From contig NC_135188.1 in assembly GCF_041146795.1 (NCBI RefSeq), positions 2,689,419 to 2,753,418 of the forward strand: a DNA stretch of 64,000 nucleotides, given 5' to 3'. Origin of the DNA: Maylandia zebra. Lineage: Eukaryota; Chordata; Actinopteri; Cichliformes; Cichlidae. The stretch's first letter is position 1. Each line of letters opens with the position of its first letter. Below the pieces are notes generated by a model that was given only the letters and a program-made list of their open reading frames with translations, did no database searches and was not told the DNA's origin. A program made the position numbers and the translations under genes. Below are positions 52,355 through 61,988 of this stretch, piece by piece.

Positions 52355-52919
52355 ACACAAAAGCCATATGCAGACTACTTTAGGCCCGGAAGTAGGATTC
52401 GTCACGTCATCACTTAATAATCGGATTGACTAAGGAGATAAAACTTGAACTCCCCCTCCCTCTCCTGCTGCTACTTCAATCATGAAACTGATCAATGATC
52501 AGCTGATCGGCTTTTCTGTCGCCAGTCCGTCTCTCTTGTTTGTTTTTGGCTCACTTCGTGCCAAAAAGAGGAAACCAGCGGCTGAACAACAGAAGCACGT
52601 TTAAGCTTGATAAGCTGTTGTTAGAATTTATTTAATATTACTTTCTACACCAGGATCTTTTTCTATGTAGCTGAGGGATGGTAACTGTGCAGGGGTGGAT
52701 CTAGCAAAGTTTAGCCAGGGGGGCCGATAGGGCATGAACAGGGAAAAGGGGGCACAAAGACATACTTTTCTTTCTTATTCTCATTTAAAATGTCCAGCTT
52801 TTAATAAAAAAATTATCCGAATCTTACACCCAAAGTTTTAATCTTATGTAAAATGTATAGAAGTCCATTACTGTATATAGTAACTGTTAAGTCTAATATA
52901 CCCTAGTAAGCTATAGTAG

Positions 52920-53173
52920 TGTAACGATGGTTAAGTGTTATTGTACAGTGACATGTTGGTGATCTCTGCACACTGCTGTTGTTCCTTTAAGATTCATGTT
53001 TGGTTGTGGTGTACAGGAAGGGGTGGGTGGGACCTGGTTGTTCTGTGTGTGTGCCAGGCTGAAGAGAGGTGTAGTTCGAGAGCGCTTCCCCCTGAGTTAA
53101 CAACCCGCTGGCTTATGTGCCAAATAAACGGACAAACTGAGACCCCGACCGTCTGGTTCTTGTGAACGTTACA
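52920..53173 (+). repeat. 5' LTR of the Gypsy element
   Basis: 254 bp, TG...CA ends, with AATAAA at 53122-53127 followed by a short R/U5-like segment. No clear TATA box is seen. Confidence 0.97.
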
Positions 53174-53174
53174 T

Positions 53175-53188
53175 TGGTGTCAGAAGTG
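53175..53188 (+). other. Primer-binding site, tRNA-Leu type
   Basis: TGGTGTCAGAAGTG begins one base after the 5' LTR. It is complementary to the 3' end of a leucine tRNA ending ..CACTTCTGACACCA. The tRNA identity comes from general knowledge of tRNA-Leu sequences. Confidence 0.75.
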
Positions 53189-53258
53189 AAGAAAGAAAAA
53201 AGAACCCCAGAACGCCCGACACCCTGTTGCTGGCGACGCTTGCCGTTACGAGACGAGG

Positions 53259-54227
53259 ATGTTGCCGGGCAAGATTAAGAAGGAGACGGAGGAGAGGGAG
53301 GTTCGTCCGCGCTCGCCCGCCCATGGAGTGAGGGAAACGGCGCTGCAGCTGTCTGCCGAGGCTGGATTTTCTCCAGGTTTGACTAGGCTCGGGAACTGTT
53401 CGCACAGCGGCCGCGATTCCGGCGGGAAGGAGTCGACCTCGCTTGGCGCGCCGTCACGTGATGTAAACAAACATGGCGGCGCCCAGCAAGCTGCAGCGAA
53501 TATAAAAACGCCTAAGTTCAGCGGCAAGACGCCATGGGAAGTGTTTATCGCACAGTTCGAGCTGTTAGCTGTTGCAGCTGGCTGGTCTGAGGAACATAAA
53601 GCTCTCCAACTGGCTTTGTGTCTGTGTGAGGATGCAGCTGCATGCCTGCTGCTGCTGACCGAGGAGCAGAGGGGAGATTATAACGCTCTGGTCGGAGCAC
53701 TTCAGAGGCGCTTCGGGCAGTATAACCAACCAGTGCTGCTGAGGTCGGAGTTCCACAACAGACGCAGATTGCCAGGCGAGCCCCTCCGCATTTTGGCCCA
53801 TGAAATCGAGTGCCTTTGCCGGAGGGCGTATGACAGCATGCCACCATCAGTGCAAGCGGAGTTAGCTCGGGACCAGTTCCTGCAGGCCCTGAGCCCTAAA
53901 GAGCTCCGTATGCAAACTCAGCTTGCTCGGCCAGCCACACTCAGTGCAGCCCTGGAGCTAGCGTTGGAGAGGGAGATGCTTGCAGGATCCTCTGGGGGCG
54001 CTGATGACGCACACGTGGTGAGGGCTGTGTCAGCACCTGTGGAACAGATGGAGACGCCAGCGGGCTTGTGCAGTTTGGTGCAGGCGGCTTCGCTGCAGTC
54101 GCCTTCCCCTCGGGCTGGCCCACACCGCCGACCACAGAGCTGCTGGGGATGTGGACAACCCGGACACCTCATCAGGCAGTGCCCCAAGCTTGCAGCGGTT
54201 CAGGGAAACGCCCACGGGCCCGTGTAG
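53259..54227 (+). CDS. gag: Gag polyprotein of the Gypsy retrotransposon
   Basis: A 322-residue structural protein forming the intracellular particle. ATG at 53259 is the first in the frame after the primer-binding site. A basic, low-complexity N-terminus leads to a helical capsid-like region (about residues 85-245, from TPWEVFIAQFELLA onward). A CCHC zinc knuckle follows, CWGCGQPGHLIRQC, with ligands C295, C298, H303 and C308. TAG ends the frame at 54225-54227. The frame is intact and overlaps pol, which is in the -1 frame. A slippery heptamer sits six codons before the stop. The GC-rich codon use is unlike the AT-rich surroundings. Confidence 0.95.
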   Translation: MLPGKIKKETEEREVRPRSPAHGVRETALQLSAEAGFSPGLTRLGNCSHSGRDSGGKESTSLGAPSRDVNKHGGAQQAAANIKTPKFSGKTPWEVFIAQFELLAVAAGWSEEHKALQLALCLCEDAAACLLLLTEEQRGDYNALVGALQRRFGQYNQPVLLRSEFHNRRRLPGEPLRILAHEIECLCRRAYDSMPPSVQAELARDQFLQALSPKELRMQTQLARPATLSAALELALEREMLAGSSGGADDAHVVRAVSAPVEQMETPAGLCSLVQAASLQSPSPRAGPHRRPQSCWGCGQPGHLIRQCPKLAAVQGNAHGPV

Positions 54228-57200
54228 GCGGGAGTACACGGGCCTGGGAGAACGACATCCCCACACCACCGCCACCTCCACCCGGTGCGGCCATCGCTGT
54301 GGGCTGGACCCAGGTTGGCGGCTTTTGCCATGTTCCAGTGACGATCGCGGGGGTGTCCTGTACGGCCCTGCTGGACACGGGGTCCAATGCAACGCTGGTC
54401 CGACCCGATATTGTCCCAACCGGAGCTGCTGTGCAACCGACTAATGTGCAACTTAAGACTGTGACCGGTGATCTGGCCCCAATGAGAGGGAGGGGAGTGT
54501 TCCAGTTCAAGGTGGGGGACCTCGGTGTGTCTTATGCTGCCTGGGTGGCTGACGTGCAGGACGCCTGCATCCTTGGGCTGGATTTTTTACGAGCCATTGG
54601 CGGTGTACTGGACTTAGGCAAAGGCTTCCTCGTAACCCCTGATGGGAAGAAGGTGCCGCTTATTCCTCCCCCGGTCTGCACAGCATCTGCCGCGGCGTCC
54701 ACCTCCACCGCAGAGACCGCTGCAGACCCGCCAGCAGAACAGCGAGCGGAGGAGGAGAGGCTCTTAGCAGTGAGGAGTATCTGGTCAAAGAACTGTGAGG
54801 GGCTGACTCCACAGCAGCAAGAGAGTCTATGGCAGGTACTAAAAGAGTTTAGTGACATTTTTGCCCTGAAAGAAAGTGATGTTGGCTTGACACACTTGGT
54901 AGAGCACGTCATTGAGACCGGGGATGCCCAGCCTATTAAAGTGCGCCCACGCCGCCTGCCCCTGGCTCATCAGGAGGCTGCGGACAGAGAGTTGTGTGAA
55001 ATGATGAAGGCGGGCATCATAGAGCCATCTGATAGCCCGTGGGCCTCCGCGGTGGTGATGGTGCCTAAGAAAAAAAGTCCTAGGATGCGTTTCTGTGTGG
55101 ACTACAGACCACTCAACAAAGTGACGAAGGACTCTTACCCCCTTCCCAGGATTGATGAGTCTCTCGACTTAGTAGCCGGGTCCTCCTGGTTCTCCACCCT
55201 GGACCTGCGGAGTGGCTACTGGCAGGTGCCACTGTCCCCGGAATCCAGACCGAAGACAGCCTTCTGCACTAACAGGGGACTATGGCAGTTCAAAGTCCTG
55301 AGCTTTGGTCTTTGCAATGCTCCTGCGACCTTCGAGAGGCTTATGGACAGTGTGCTGGCTGGCGTCCCACGGCAACGGTGTCTGGTTTACCTGGATGACC
55401 TTCTAGTGCACGGGAGCTCCTTTGATGCTGCCCTGGATGCCCTGAGACAAGTGTTGGAGAGGGTGGCAGCTGCAGGCCTGAAGCTGCACCCCGACAAGTG
55501 CCACTTCATGAGGAGGGAGGTGGAGTTTCTGGGCCACAAGCTGGGTCGTGAGGGCATCAGCACGTTGGAGGAAAAAATTCACACCATTACCGAGTGGCCC
55601 ACACCAGCAGACCAGAAACAGCTCAAAAGCTTCCTAGGACTGGCGTCTTATTACAGGAGGTTTGTGAAGGGCTTTTCCTCCATAGCCGCACCACTCTTCC
55701 ACCTGCTGCAGAAGGACCGTGACTTCATCTGGACCCGGGACTGTCAGCAGGCGTTCGACACCCTCCGCAGATCGCTGACAGAGTCTCCAGTCCTTGCCCC
55801 CCCTGACCCCGCCCTGCCTTTTGTCCTGGACACTGACGCAAGTAATGTGGGGCTGGGAGCGGTGTTGTCGCAGGTTGGGCCGGAAGGGGAGAAGGTGGTG
55901 GCGTACTTCAGCCGGGTCCTGAACAGGAGTGAGCGGCGCTACTGTGTCACACGACGAGAGCTGTTGGCTGTGGTGGCGGGGGTGAGACACTTTAAGTACT
56001 ACCTGTGCGGCACAGCATTTGTTATCAGAACTGATCATGCTGCCCTTCAGTGGCTGATGTCTTTCAGGGAGCCAGAGGGACAGGTGGCTCGCTGGCTGGA
56101 GGAGCTCCAAGCCTTCAATTTCACTGTGGAGTACAGAGCAGGGACGCACCATTCTAACGCAGACGCCCTCTCTCGTCGCCCATGTGCTGCAGCTGGCTGC
56201 CGTTACTGTGAGAAGCGAGAGGAAATAGAGCGGGAACTCACGACAATAGACGGAGCAGCACAGCTCGCCTGCAGGGCTCTTCTGATGGTGGATGCAGCGG
56301 AGTGGAGGGCACGGCAGGAACAAGACACGGACCTGCTGCCGGTCCTGCAGTGGCTGGAGAAGGGGGAGCAACCCCTTTGGGATGAGGTCACTGGGTTTTC
56401 CATCTGTACCAGGGGGCTATGGGCCAAGTTTGCAGCTCTCAGGCTGAAGGAGGGGGTGTTGGAGCGTGCCTGGAAGGATCCTGCCACGGGGGAGGAGAGG
56501 TGGCAGGTTGTGGTGCCAAGGTCGCTGAGGTCAGCTGTGCTGGAAGCCTGCCATGGGAGCACTGGCTCCGGCCACTTTGGGGTCTCCAAGACTCTCCGCC
56601 GCCTCCGCCAGGGCTATTACTGGGGTCAACAGCGGAGGGACGTGGAGGACTTTTGCCGCAGCTGTGATGCATGTTCCTCACACAAAGGGCCACAGGACCA
56701 GTCCCGGGCTCAGCTTCAGCAGCAACCAGCAGGAGCCCCAATGGAGCGAGTAGCTGTGGACGTCATGGGCCCATTTCCTCGCACAGACAGAGGAAACCGC
56801 TATGTTCTTGTGGCCATGGACTATTTTACCAAGTGGCCGGAAGCATACGCCATCCCAGATCAGGAGGCTGAGACGGTCGCTGATGTATTAGTGGAGGGGA
56901 TGTTCAGCCGCTTTGGAACAGCAGAGACCCTCCACAGTGACCAGGGGCGTAACTTTGAGTCCAAGGTATTTGCTGCCATGTGTGAACGCCTTGGGACTAA
57001 GAAAACCCGCACCACCCCACTTCACCCCCAAAGCGATGGGCTGGTGGAAAGGTTTAACAGGACGCTGGCCCAGCAGCTAGCCATCCTTACCTCAGAACAC
57101 CAACGGGACTGGGATTACCATCTTCCCCTTACCCTCATGGCCTACAGGTCGGCAGTACAGGACTCCACCCAATGTACGCCTGCCCTGCTCATGTTAGGGA

Positions 57201-57829
57201 GAGAGCTGAGAACTCCTGCAGAGTTGGCTTTTGGGAAGCCCCCGGACGCGCCAGAGGCACCACCGGGCCGGGACTACGCAAGGAAGCTGCAGGACCGGCT
57301 GGATTCTGCACATTCCTACGCCCGAGAGCAGCTGGCGAAGGCAGGCCTGCGCCAAAAGAGGAATTACGACATCACCACTAAGGGGAGGCACTTCCATGCT
57401 GGGGAGCTGGTGTGGGTCTACAGCCCAAAGAGGAAGAAGGGATGGTGTCCTAAACTGGATAGCAGCTGGGTGGGGCCTTGCAGCGTCCTAGAGCGAGTAG
57501 GGGAGGTTGTTTACAGGGTGCAGTTGCCTCCTAGGGGGAGGATAGTAGCGCTGCACAGAGACCGGATGGCCCCCTACAGAGGGCAGTCCCTCCCCTCCTT
57601 TCCAGAGGGACGTGTACAGAGCGTCCGTGACCCTGCTCAGAGGGACCCCCGACCGGGGCTGCGTTCCCCTCCCTCGGACTCTCCACCCCAAAGCCCCGAA
57701 GCTCCGCGTCCACCTCAGGGGCTCAGGAGGTCAAGGAGGGAACGTAGGCTACCACCCCGCCTCAGAGACTGTGTCGTTCCCTCGGGGACGAGGAACTTAT
57801 TGCTGGGGGGGCAGTGTAACGATGGTTAA
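54068..57829 (+). CDS. pol: Pol polyprotein of the Gypsy retrotransposon (PR-RT-RNaseH-IN)
   Basis: An open frame of 1253 codons in the -1 frame relative to gag; the first ATG (54068) is probably not used. After the shift near 54209 come a proline-rich linker and a retropepsin with LLDTGSN (D103). The reverse transcriptase has YLDD at residues 441-444. RNase H follows with DTDAS (D588, D590) and TDHAAL. The integrase has a zinc-binding N-terminal domain (HHCC, about 828-865), a D898, D958, E994 triad in D,D-35-E spacing, and a C-terminal region with WVGPCSVLERVGEVVYRVQL. A basic, proline-rich tail ends at TAA 57827-57829, 15 bases inside the 3' LTR. No key residue is missing. It is predicted to be catalytically competent, but activity is unproven. 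Confidence 0.96.
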   Translation: MQFGAGGFAAVAFPSGWPTPPTTELLGMWTTRTPHQAVPQACSGSGKRPRARVGGSTRAWENDIPTPPPPPPGAAIAVGWTQVGGFCHVPVTIAGVSCTALLDTGSNATLVRPDIVPTGAAVQPTNVQLKTVTGDLAPMRGRGVFQFKVGDLGVSYAAWVADVQDACILGLDFLRAIGGVLDLGKGFLVTPDGKKVPLIPPPVCTASAAASTSTAETAADPPAEQRAEEERLLAVRSIWSKNCEGLTPQQQESLWQVLKEFSDIFALKESDVGLTHLVEHVIETGDAQPIKVRPRRLPLAHQEAADRELCEMMKAGIIEPSDSPWASAVVMVPKKKSPRMRFCVDYRPLNKVTKDSYPLPRIDESLDLVAGSSWFSTLDLRSGYWQVPLSPESRPKTAFCTNRGLWQFKVLSFGLCNAPATFERLMDSVLAGVPRQRCLVYLDDLLVHGSSFDAALDALRQVLERVAAAGLKLHPDKCHFMRREVEFLGHKLGREGISTLEEKIHTITEWPTPADQKQLKSFLGLASYYRRFVKGFSSIAAPLFHLLQKDRDFIWTRDCQQAFDTLRRSLTESPVLAPPDPALPFVLDTDASNVGLGAVLSQVGPEGEKVVAYFSRVLNRSERRYCVTRRELLAVVAGVRHFKYYLCGTAFVIRTDHAALQWLMSFREPEGQVARWLEELQAFNFTVEYRAGTHHSNADALSRRPCAAAGCRYCEKREEIERELTTIDGAAQLACRALLMVDAAEWRARQEQDTDLLPVLQWLEKGEQPLWDEVTGFSICTRGLWAKFAALRLKEGVLERAWKDPATGEERWQVVVPRSLRSAVLEACHGSTGSGHFGVSKTLRRLRQGYYWGQQRRDVEDFCRSCDACSSHKGPQDQSRAQLQQQPAGAPMERVAVDVMGPFPRTDRGNRYVLVAMDYFTKWPEAYAIPDQEAETVADVLVEGMFSRFGTAETLHSDQGRNFESKVFAAMCERLGTKKTRTTPLHPQSDGLVERFNRTLAQQLAILTSEHQRDWDYHLPLTLMAYRSAVQDSTQCTPALLMLGRELRTPAELAFGKPPDAPEAPPGRDYARKLQDRLDSAHSYAREQLAKAGLRQKRNYDITTKGRHFHAGELVWVYSPKRKKGWCPKLDSSWVGPCSVLERVGEVVYRVQLPPRGRIVALHRDRMAPYRGQSLPSFPEGRVQSVRDPAQRDPRPGLRSPPSDSPPQSPEAPRPPQGLRRSRRERRLPPRLRDCVVPSGTRNLLLGGQCNDG
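54203..54246 (+). promoter_or_regulatory. -1 ribosomal frameshift signal between gag and pol
   Basis: Slippery heptamer G GGA AAC (54203-54209), correctly phased to gag. It is followed by a 5-nt spacer (54210-54214) and a stem pairing 54215-54226 with 54235-54246. The stem has 12 pairs, including one G-U, and an 8-nt loop. The gag stop codon lies in the stem. The frame entered after slippage is pol. Confidence 0.9.
57805..57814 (+). other. Polypurine tract before the 3' LTR
   Basis: GGGGGGGCAG lies directly before TGTAACG of the 3' LTR, the expected plus-strand primer position. The single C makes the tract imperfect. Confidence 0.6.
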
Positions 57830-58068
57830 GTGTTATTGTACAGTGACATGTTGGTGATCTCTGCACACTGTTGTTGTTCCTTTAAGATTCATGTTTGGTT
57901 GTGGTGTACAGGAAGGGGTGGGTGGGACCTGGTTGTTCTGTGTGTGTGCCAGGCTGAAGAGAGGTGTAGTTCGAGAGCGCTTCCCCCTGAGTTAACAACC
58001 CGCTGGCTTATGTGCCAAATAAACGGACAAACTGAGACCCCGACCGTCTGGTTCTTGTGAACGTTACA
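57815..58068 (+). repeat. 3' LTR of the Gypsy element
   Basis: 254 bp, matching the 5' LTR except for one C/T difference (5' LTR C, 3' LTR T) about 56 bases from the start. It includes the pol stop codon and an AATAAA. Confidence 0.97.
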
Positions 58069-58599
58069 GTACTTTTTCCTTTGGGAAGATACCATCTGTG
58101 CAGTCTGCAGTTCTGTTGAAAAAAGATATTGAATCTATTTAATTATTCTTGAAAAATAATTTATTTCTGTGCATTTTTTTCACACTGCATCAAATTAAAG
58201 TTTATTACGTCGAGTAAGCATCATGAGGTGGAGGGTGGTTCCCTATTTTTTTTTTTTTTTTTGCTGGGAGTTTTAGAACCCTATTGGTTAGGTTGCTTAC
58301 TCTTTAAAATACCAGAATAGGAAGGATGGAGCAGGTTTAAGTTTATAAGATTGATCAGTTTTGCTGAACTATGAAATATTTTGTTGTATTTTTTGCATAC
58401 AGGTATGACAGAATAGCTTTAGTGTTGTTGTTTATTTAAACTTGAGTATGAACTTATACAAAATGCAGCAAGATATTTAAAAAACAGTTTTATTGATTAA
58501 AACACACTATATCGGATTCTGATCGGTATCGGCAGATATCCAAATTTATGATATCGGTATCGGACATAAAAAAGTGGTATTGTGCCATCTCTAATTTAA

Positions 58600-60550
58600 A
58601 GTATTAAATATTTTTTAAGACGCATCATCAGTTGTGGACCTTGGATTCATTGGGTGTTCTAACATAAAATGTTTTTCATCTGAAACTTTTTTACTGCGAC
58701 AAATATGCAAAAAAATAACAAATGTACCACACTATGTGTACATCTGTGATCCTTTCATAAGCTTTTCAGTTATGAAGGGATGTGTAGAAATCCCCGAACA
58801 CACCCACAACCGACGCTGGAAAGTGAATCATGTCTGCTCAGCACAAAGCTGCACAAAGTTTTGCTTAGTCACAAACCCAGAGTGAGGGCTTCTAATTAAG
58901 ATAACCAAACTCACAGGAATTTTAGGTGAATTCTTTGGATTTTTAAAAAACCTACTAAAGATTTAAAGAGTAGGGTAAGTAAAGTTTTAATGGTTACTTG
59001 CAAAACCTTTTCTTGTTGGTAAGAGTAAATATGACTGTGATGTGCTAAAGGAAAATAATAAAACAGACAATACAGAAGAAGAAAATTGCACGTGTGATTT
59101 ATTTGCGTGCACAAAAAACAGAAGACCGTAGGTTACAATTAGATGATACACTTTGATGCTTGCTGTTTGGTACAACATAACTTTGTACTAACTTTGAAGC
59201 TTTAGATAAATGTTAGCCCAGACACAAAGGTGCCAGGGGTTTTCTGAGAGCTTTCATTGATGACCAGAACATAACACCATCAAACAAAATGCAGCATCAA
59301 AAAGAAGTTAATGTTTATGTGACTGTGTCGGAAGTGTGTAGATGCACCTAATGGTGAATGTGAAAGCAATGTTTCACAGTATGTAAGGTATTAGTTTGGT
59401 AAATGCATAAAAATAACAATGAAAAACACTTTTATGCACTCAGCTTCACAGTTTTTCAATAACCATATGAAAGAGTCACATTCTCTCATTTAGTAAGCAA
59501 GTGTTGCAAAGTATTCTTTCCACCAGACTGTGAATATAAATCCTAGATTTGTGTTCTCAAGTTTTTGTAGAAACAAAACAAAAACAAACAAAAGATCAGA
59601 AGAAGAAGTTGCTTTCCAAACAGACTCCAGGCTCTCTTAATCACATCCTTCCTCTTAGCTGTGGGAGAAAAATGTGGAAGTTCATGGCACATATTTAACC
59701 TCTGCATCCATGCATACTAACTAAAATTAGACCTGAAAAATTATAAAATAAGTGGAACTACAATGTGTTTTACAGTCTATAAAAGTTAAACATTTTCACT
59801 GTGTCGTCAGCTCCACGAGGCATGAGCGCAAATTTGATTTTAACCCTGGGATAAATTTTAACTGACATTGAAACCTCTGTTTGTTCCGAAGCAAAAGACA
59901 AAACTGGTTTGTCACCTTTAAACTGTTCGTTGCGCTCAGCCCGCTTACATCCTCCACAACGCTGTCATTTGCCTCAGAATGAATAATTCTTGTCCAGGCT
60001 CGTCTAACACATCTCTTAATTATTGCTTTTGGTCCATAAATGAAAGCTTTGTCACCAGCATTGGTGGAGCTGAGGTGGGGGGGCTTACTGGGCTTAAGCC
60101 ATGGCATGGGAAAATCAAGAGATATCAACCAAGACACCAGGAAAAGACCTGTGGACCTCCATTATCTAAATATCTAAATTTTTAGTCTGATTTGATGTTT
60201 TACAATTAAAGTGTTTGTGTTTTTACCTGAAGAGTATGTAAACTGTATATTTGATGATGTTGGTGTTTGGCTTGATTGTCAGCACAAAGAGGGAGAGAGA
60301 GGAGCAGAGAGGGAACAAGAGCAGGTGAGACAGACATGTTTGAACTGTTGTAGTCCTGTTTTAATTCCGGATCAGTTCTGGGTCTGGTTGAATTGGGGTT
60401 TAGTCCTCGTGTCTTGATACAGCCCTGACTTTGTTCTGCCTTGCTGCTTAATTAAAAAACTAGTTTACGGTGTCCTGCATATGTGATATATATATTATTC
60501 TTTTTCGACCAAAACTCAAAACACAGCCTAATAAATCTTCAACATGTGGG
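58600..60550. other. Intergenic sequence
   Basis: About 2 kb, AT-rich, without a gene, RNA or repeat that I can identify. Short open frames on both strands have no family features. Confidence 0.5.
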
Positions 60551-60728
60551 CACATGTGTCAAACTTGTTATTGTTATGCATGGCCCGGCGATGGCCAGGT
60601 GCTAATAACACACAAACTACAGATCCCATAATGCAGCGCTGCAGCCTCCTTTTCGAACGCTAGGCTAACTGGGAACATTCCCGCTCAATCAAGTCAAACT
60701 TCTGTTATTGTGAAGCTAGCCGCTCACA

Positions 60729-61000
60729 ATGGTGGAGAGAAAAGTTGATTCTGAAAGCAGAGCCTTTCAGTGCCAGTGGGAGACTGAATATATGTTTACA
60801 GACATGCTGGTAAACCCGTGTGCCTTATTAGTGGAGCTAAAGTGGCTGTAATTAAGGAATTTAATTTAAGACGGCACTGCAAGACAAAACATCAGGATAA
60901 GCTGAAAAACCTAAATGCAGAAACTACAGAAAGGAGAAGAGCTAAAGAAGAATCTGACATTTCAGCAGACGTTTGTCACCAGAGCAAAATCACAAAGTGA
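60729..61000 (+). pseudogene. hAT transposase N-terminal remnant (ZBED/GTF2IRD2-like)
   Basis: It starts MVERKVDSESRAFQCQWETE and YMFTDMLVNP. A frame change near 60815 then gives CLISGAKVAVIKEFNLRRHC and KTKHQDKLKNLNAETTERRR, ending at TGA 60998-61000. The pattern matches the hAT-derived GTF2IRD2/ZBED group. It is one frameshift away from continuity here and lacks most of the downstream domain. Confidence 0.75.
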
Positions 61001-61609
61001 AGCTGTTGTGAAAGCAAGTTTAATTGCGTTGGCAGCAGAGGAGATAGACAAATCAGGGGTTAGGAGCATGTAATTATCACCATAACCCAAACCGCAAATT
61101 TTATCTGAGCTAACGGTTTAAATCACCGTCAGTTTCAGTCTTTTATGTGGGAAATAGATTCAGAGTTTGCCGACATTCCTCATCATACAGAGGTCCGCTG
61201 GCTGAGTTGGGATAAAAGTTCTCAATCGAGTTTTTGAGCTCAGCAAGGAAACCTGTCAGTTCATGGATATGGCATGTATGATGCGGTGAAGGCATTTCAA
61301 GTGAAGCTGTCACAAATGCACCAGTGCAACCTGCCTCACTTTCTCTGTTGCCAAGTAATGTTGAACCAAGTCGGCGCACTTTGCTGATAAACTGAGCGCA
61401 CTGCGCACTGAGTTTGCGGCGCTTTGGGGACTTTGAAGTAGTGATGTGTCAGTCGGGAACGAAATGGCTCTTAGAGCCGGATCTTTGACGTGAACGACGC
61501 GAGCCGGCTGCTTATGGCGAGCCATGTTTTTCTTTTTTTTTCTTTCTCTCACCCTCTCGCACTTTTTTCCGCTTCACTCCGCACGCGAGCCTTGTGCTTT
61601 GCTCTGGGA

Positions 61610-61638
61610 TGAGGGGGGAGGGGGGGGGGGGGGGGGGG
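61610..61638. repeat. Long poly-G run
   Basis: GGGGGGAGG followed by about 18-20 consecutive G. A likely sequencing-length uncertainty and a possible quadruplex former. Confidence 0.9.
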
Positions 61639-61988
61639 TAGTTACACTCAGTAGCACAGGAACAGAGCGGGAGGGAGAGAGAGAGAAAGAGAGCCAGGGA
61701 CAACAACGTCACATTAGAGAGGTATAGTAATCATCCACAACTATTTTCAGTTGCAGATGATAAAGGATTCAGACAGAGAATATTCATCTTCTTTTTGTTT
61801 TCATATTATAATTTATACTTAATTGTGTTGTGGTTTGCAGTGTTTTGTGTCGTTTCACTTGAAATTTGTTTAAAAGGAAAAAGCTGAAAATTTAAATAGT
61901 TAAAAGTTGAACTGTGACTAGTTGGTTTTTGTATCATATGATTTATTTATTACATTTTATGTGGAGTGAATAAATAAATGTCTATTTA

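Larger units (their letters stand above)
51477..52424. mobile_element. Putative non-autonomous DNA element with imperfect inverted ends
   Basis: The left end CCGATTGTTCAGTCTGACGT (51477-51496) is imperfectly mirrored by 52401-52424, whose reverse complement starts CCGATTATTAAGTGATGACG. The element contains dispersed-repeat copy B and a small retroposed insert (52269-52354). It has no coding capacity. The boundaries are tentative. Confidence 0.5.
52920..58068 (+). mobile_element. Complete Ty3/Gypsy LTR retrotransposon (5.15 kb)
   Basis: A full-length element: 254-bp LTRs at 52920-53173 and 57815-58068, a primer-binding site, gag (53259-54227), pol (54068-57829), and no envelope gene. The LTRs begin TGTAACG and end CGTTACA. 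They differ at one position (CACTGC versus CACTGT), so the insertion is recent. Both coding frames are open, and all catalytic motifs are present. The domain order PR-RT-RNaseH-IN identifies Ty3/Gypsy (Metaviridae). The flanks GTAG and GTAC may be a 4-bp target duplication with one mismatch. It lies 4.2 kb downstream of the RNF11 stop, on the same strand. Confidence 0.97.
52695..58600. repeat. Older repeat (hAT-like right end) split by the Gypsy element
   Basis: The flanks 52695-52919 (starting GCAGGGGTGGATCTAGC) and 58069-58600 (ending GTGGTATTGTGCCATCTCT after ATCGGTATCGG repeats) look like two halves of one old interspersed repeat. The right end resembles ends of fish hAT-like elements. 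The assignment rests on memory of similar sequences, not on a matched terminal pair. Confidence 0.4.

Noticed and set aside
52935..53165. 76-codon open frame that occurs twice with an identical sequence
   Set aside because: It lies inside the LTRs and is duplicated because the LTRs are duplicated. It is not a gene.
55634..56371. 245-codon open frame on the minus strand within pol
   Set aside because: A GC-rich shadow of the RT/RNase H coding strand, with no independent motifs.
57830..58068. An envelope gene downstream of pol in the Gypsy element
   Set aside because: Pol ends inside the 3' LTR, leaving no space for a third gene.
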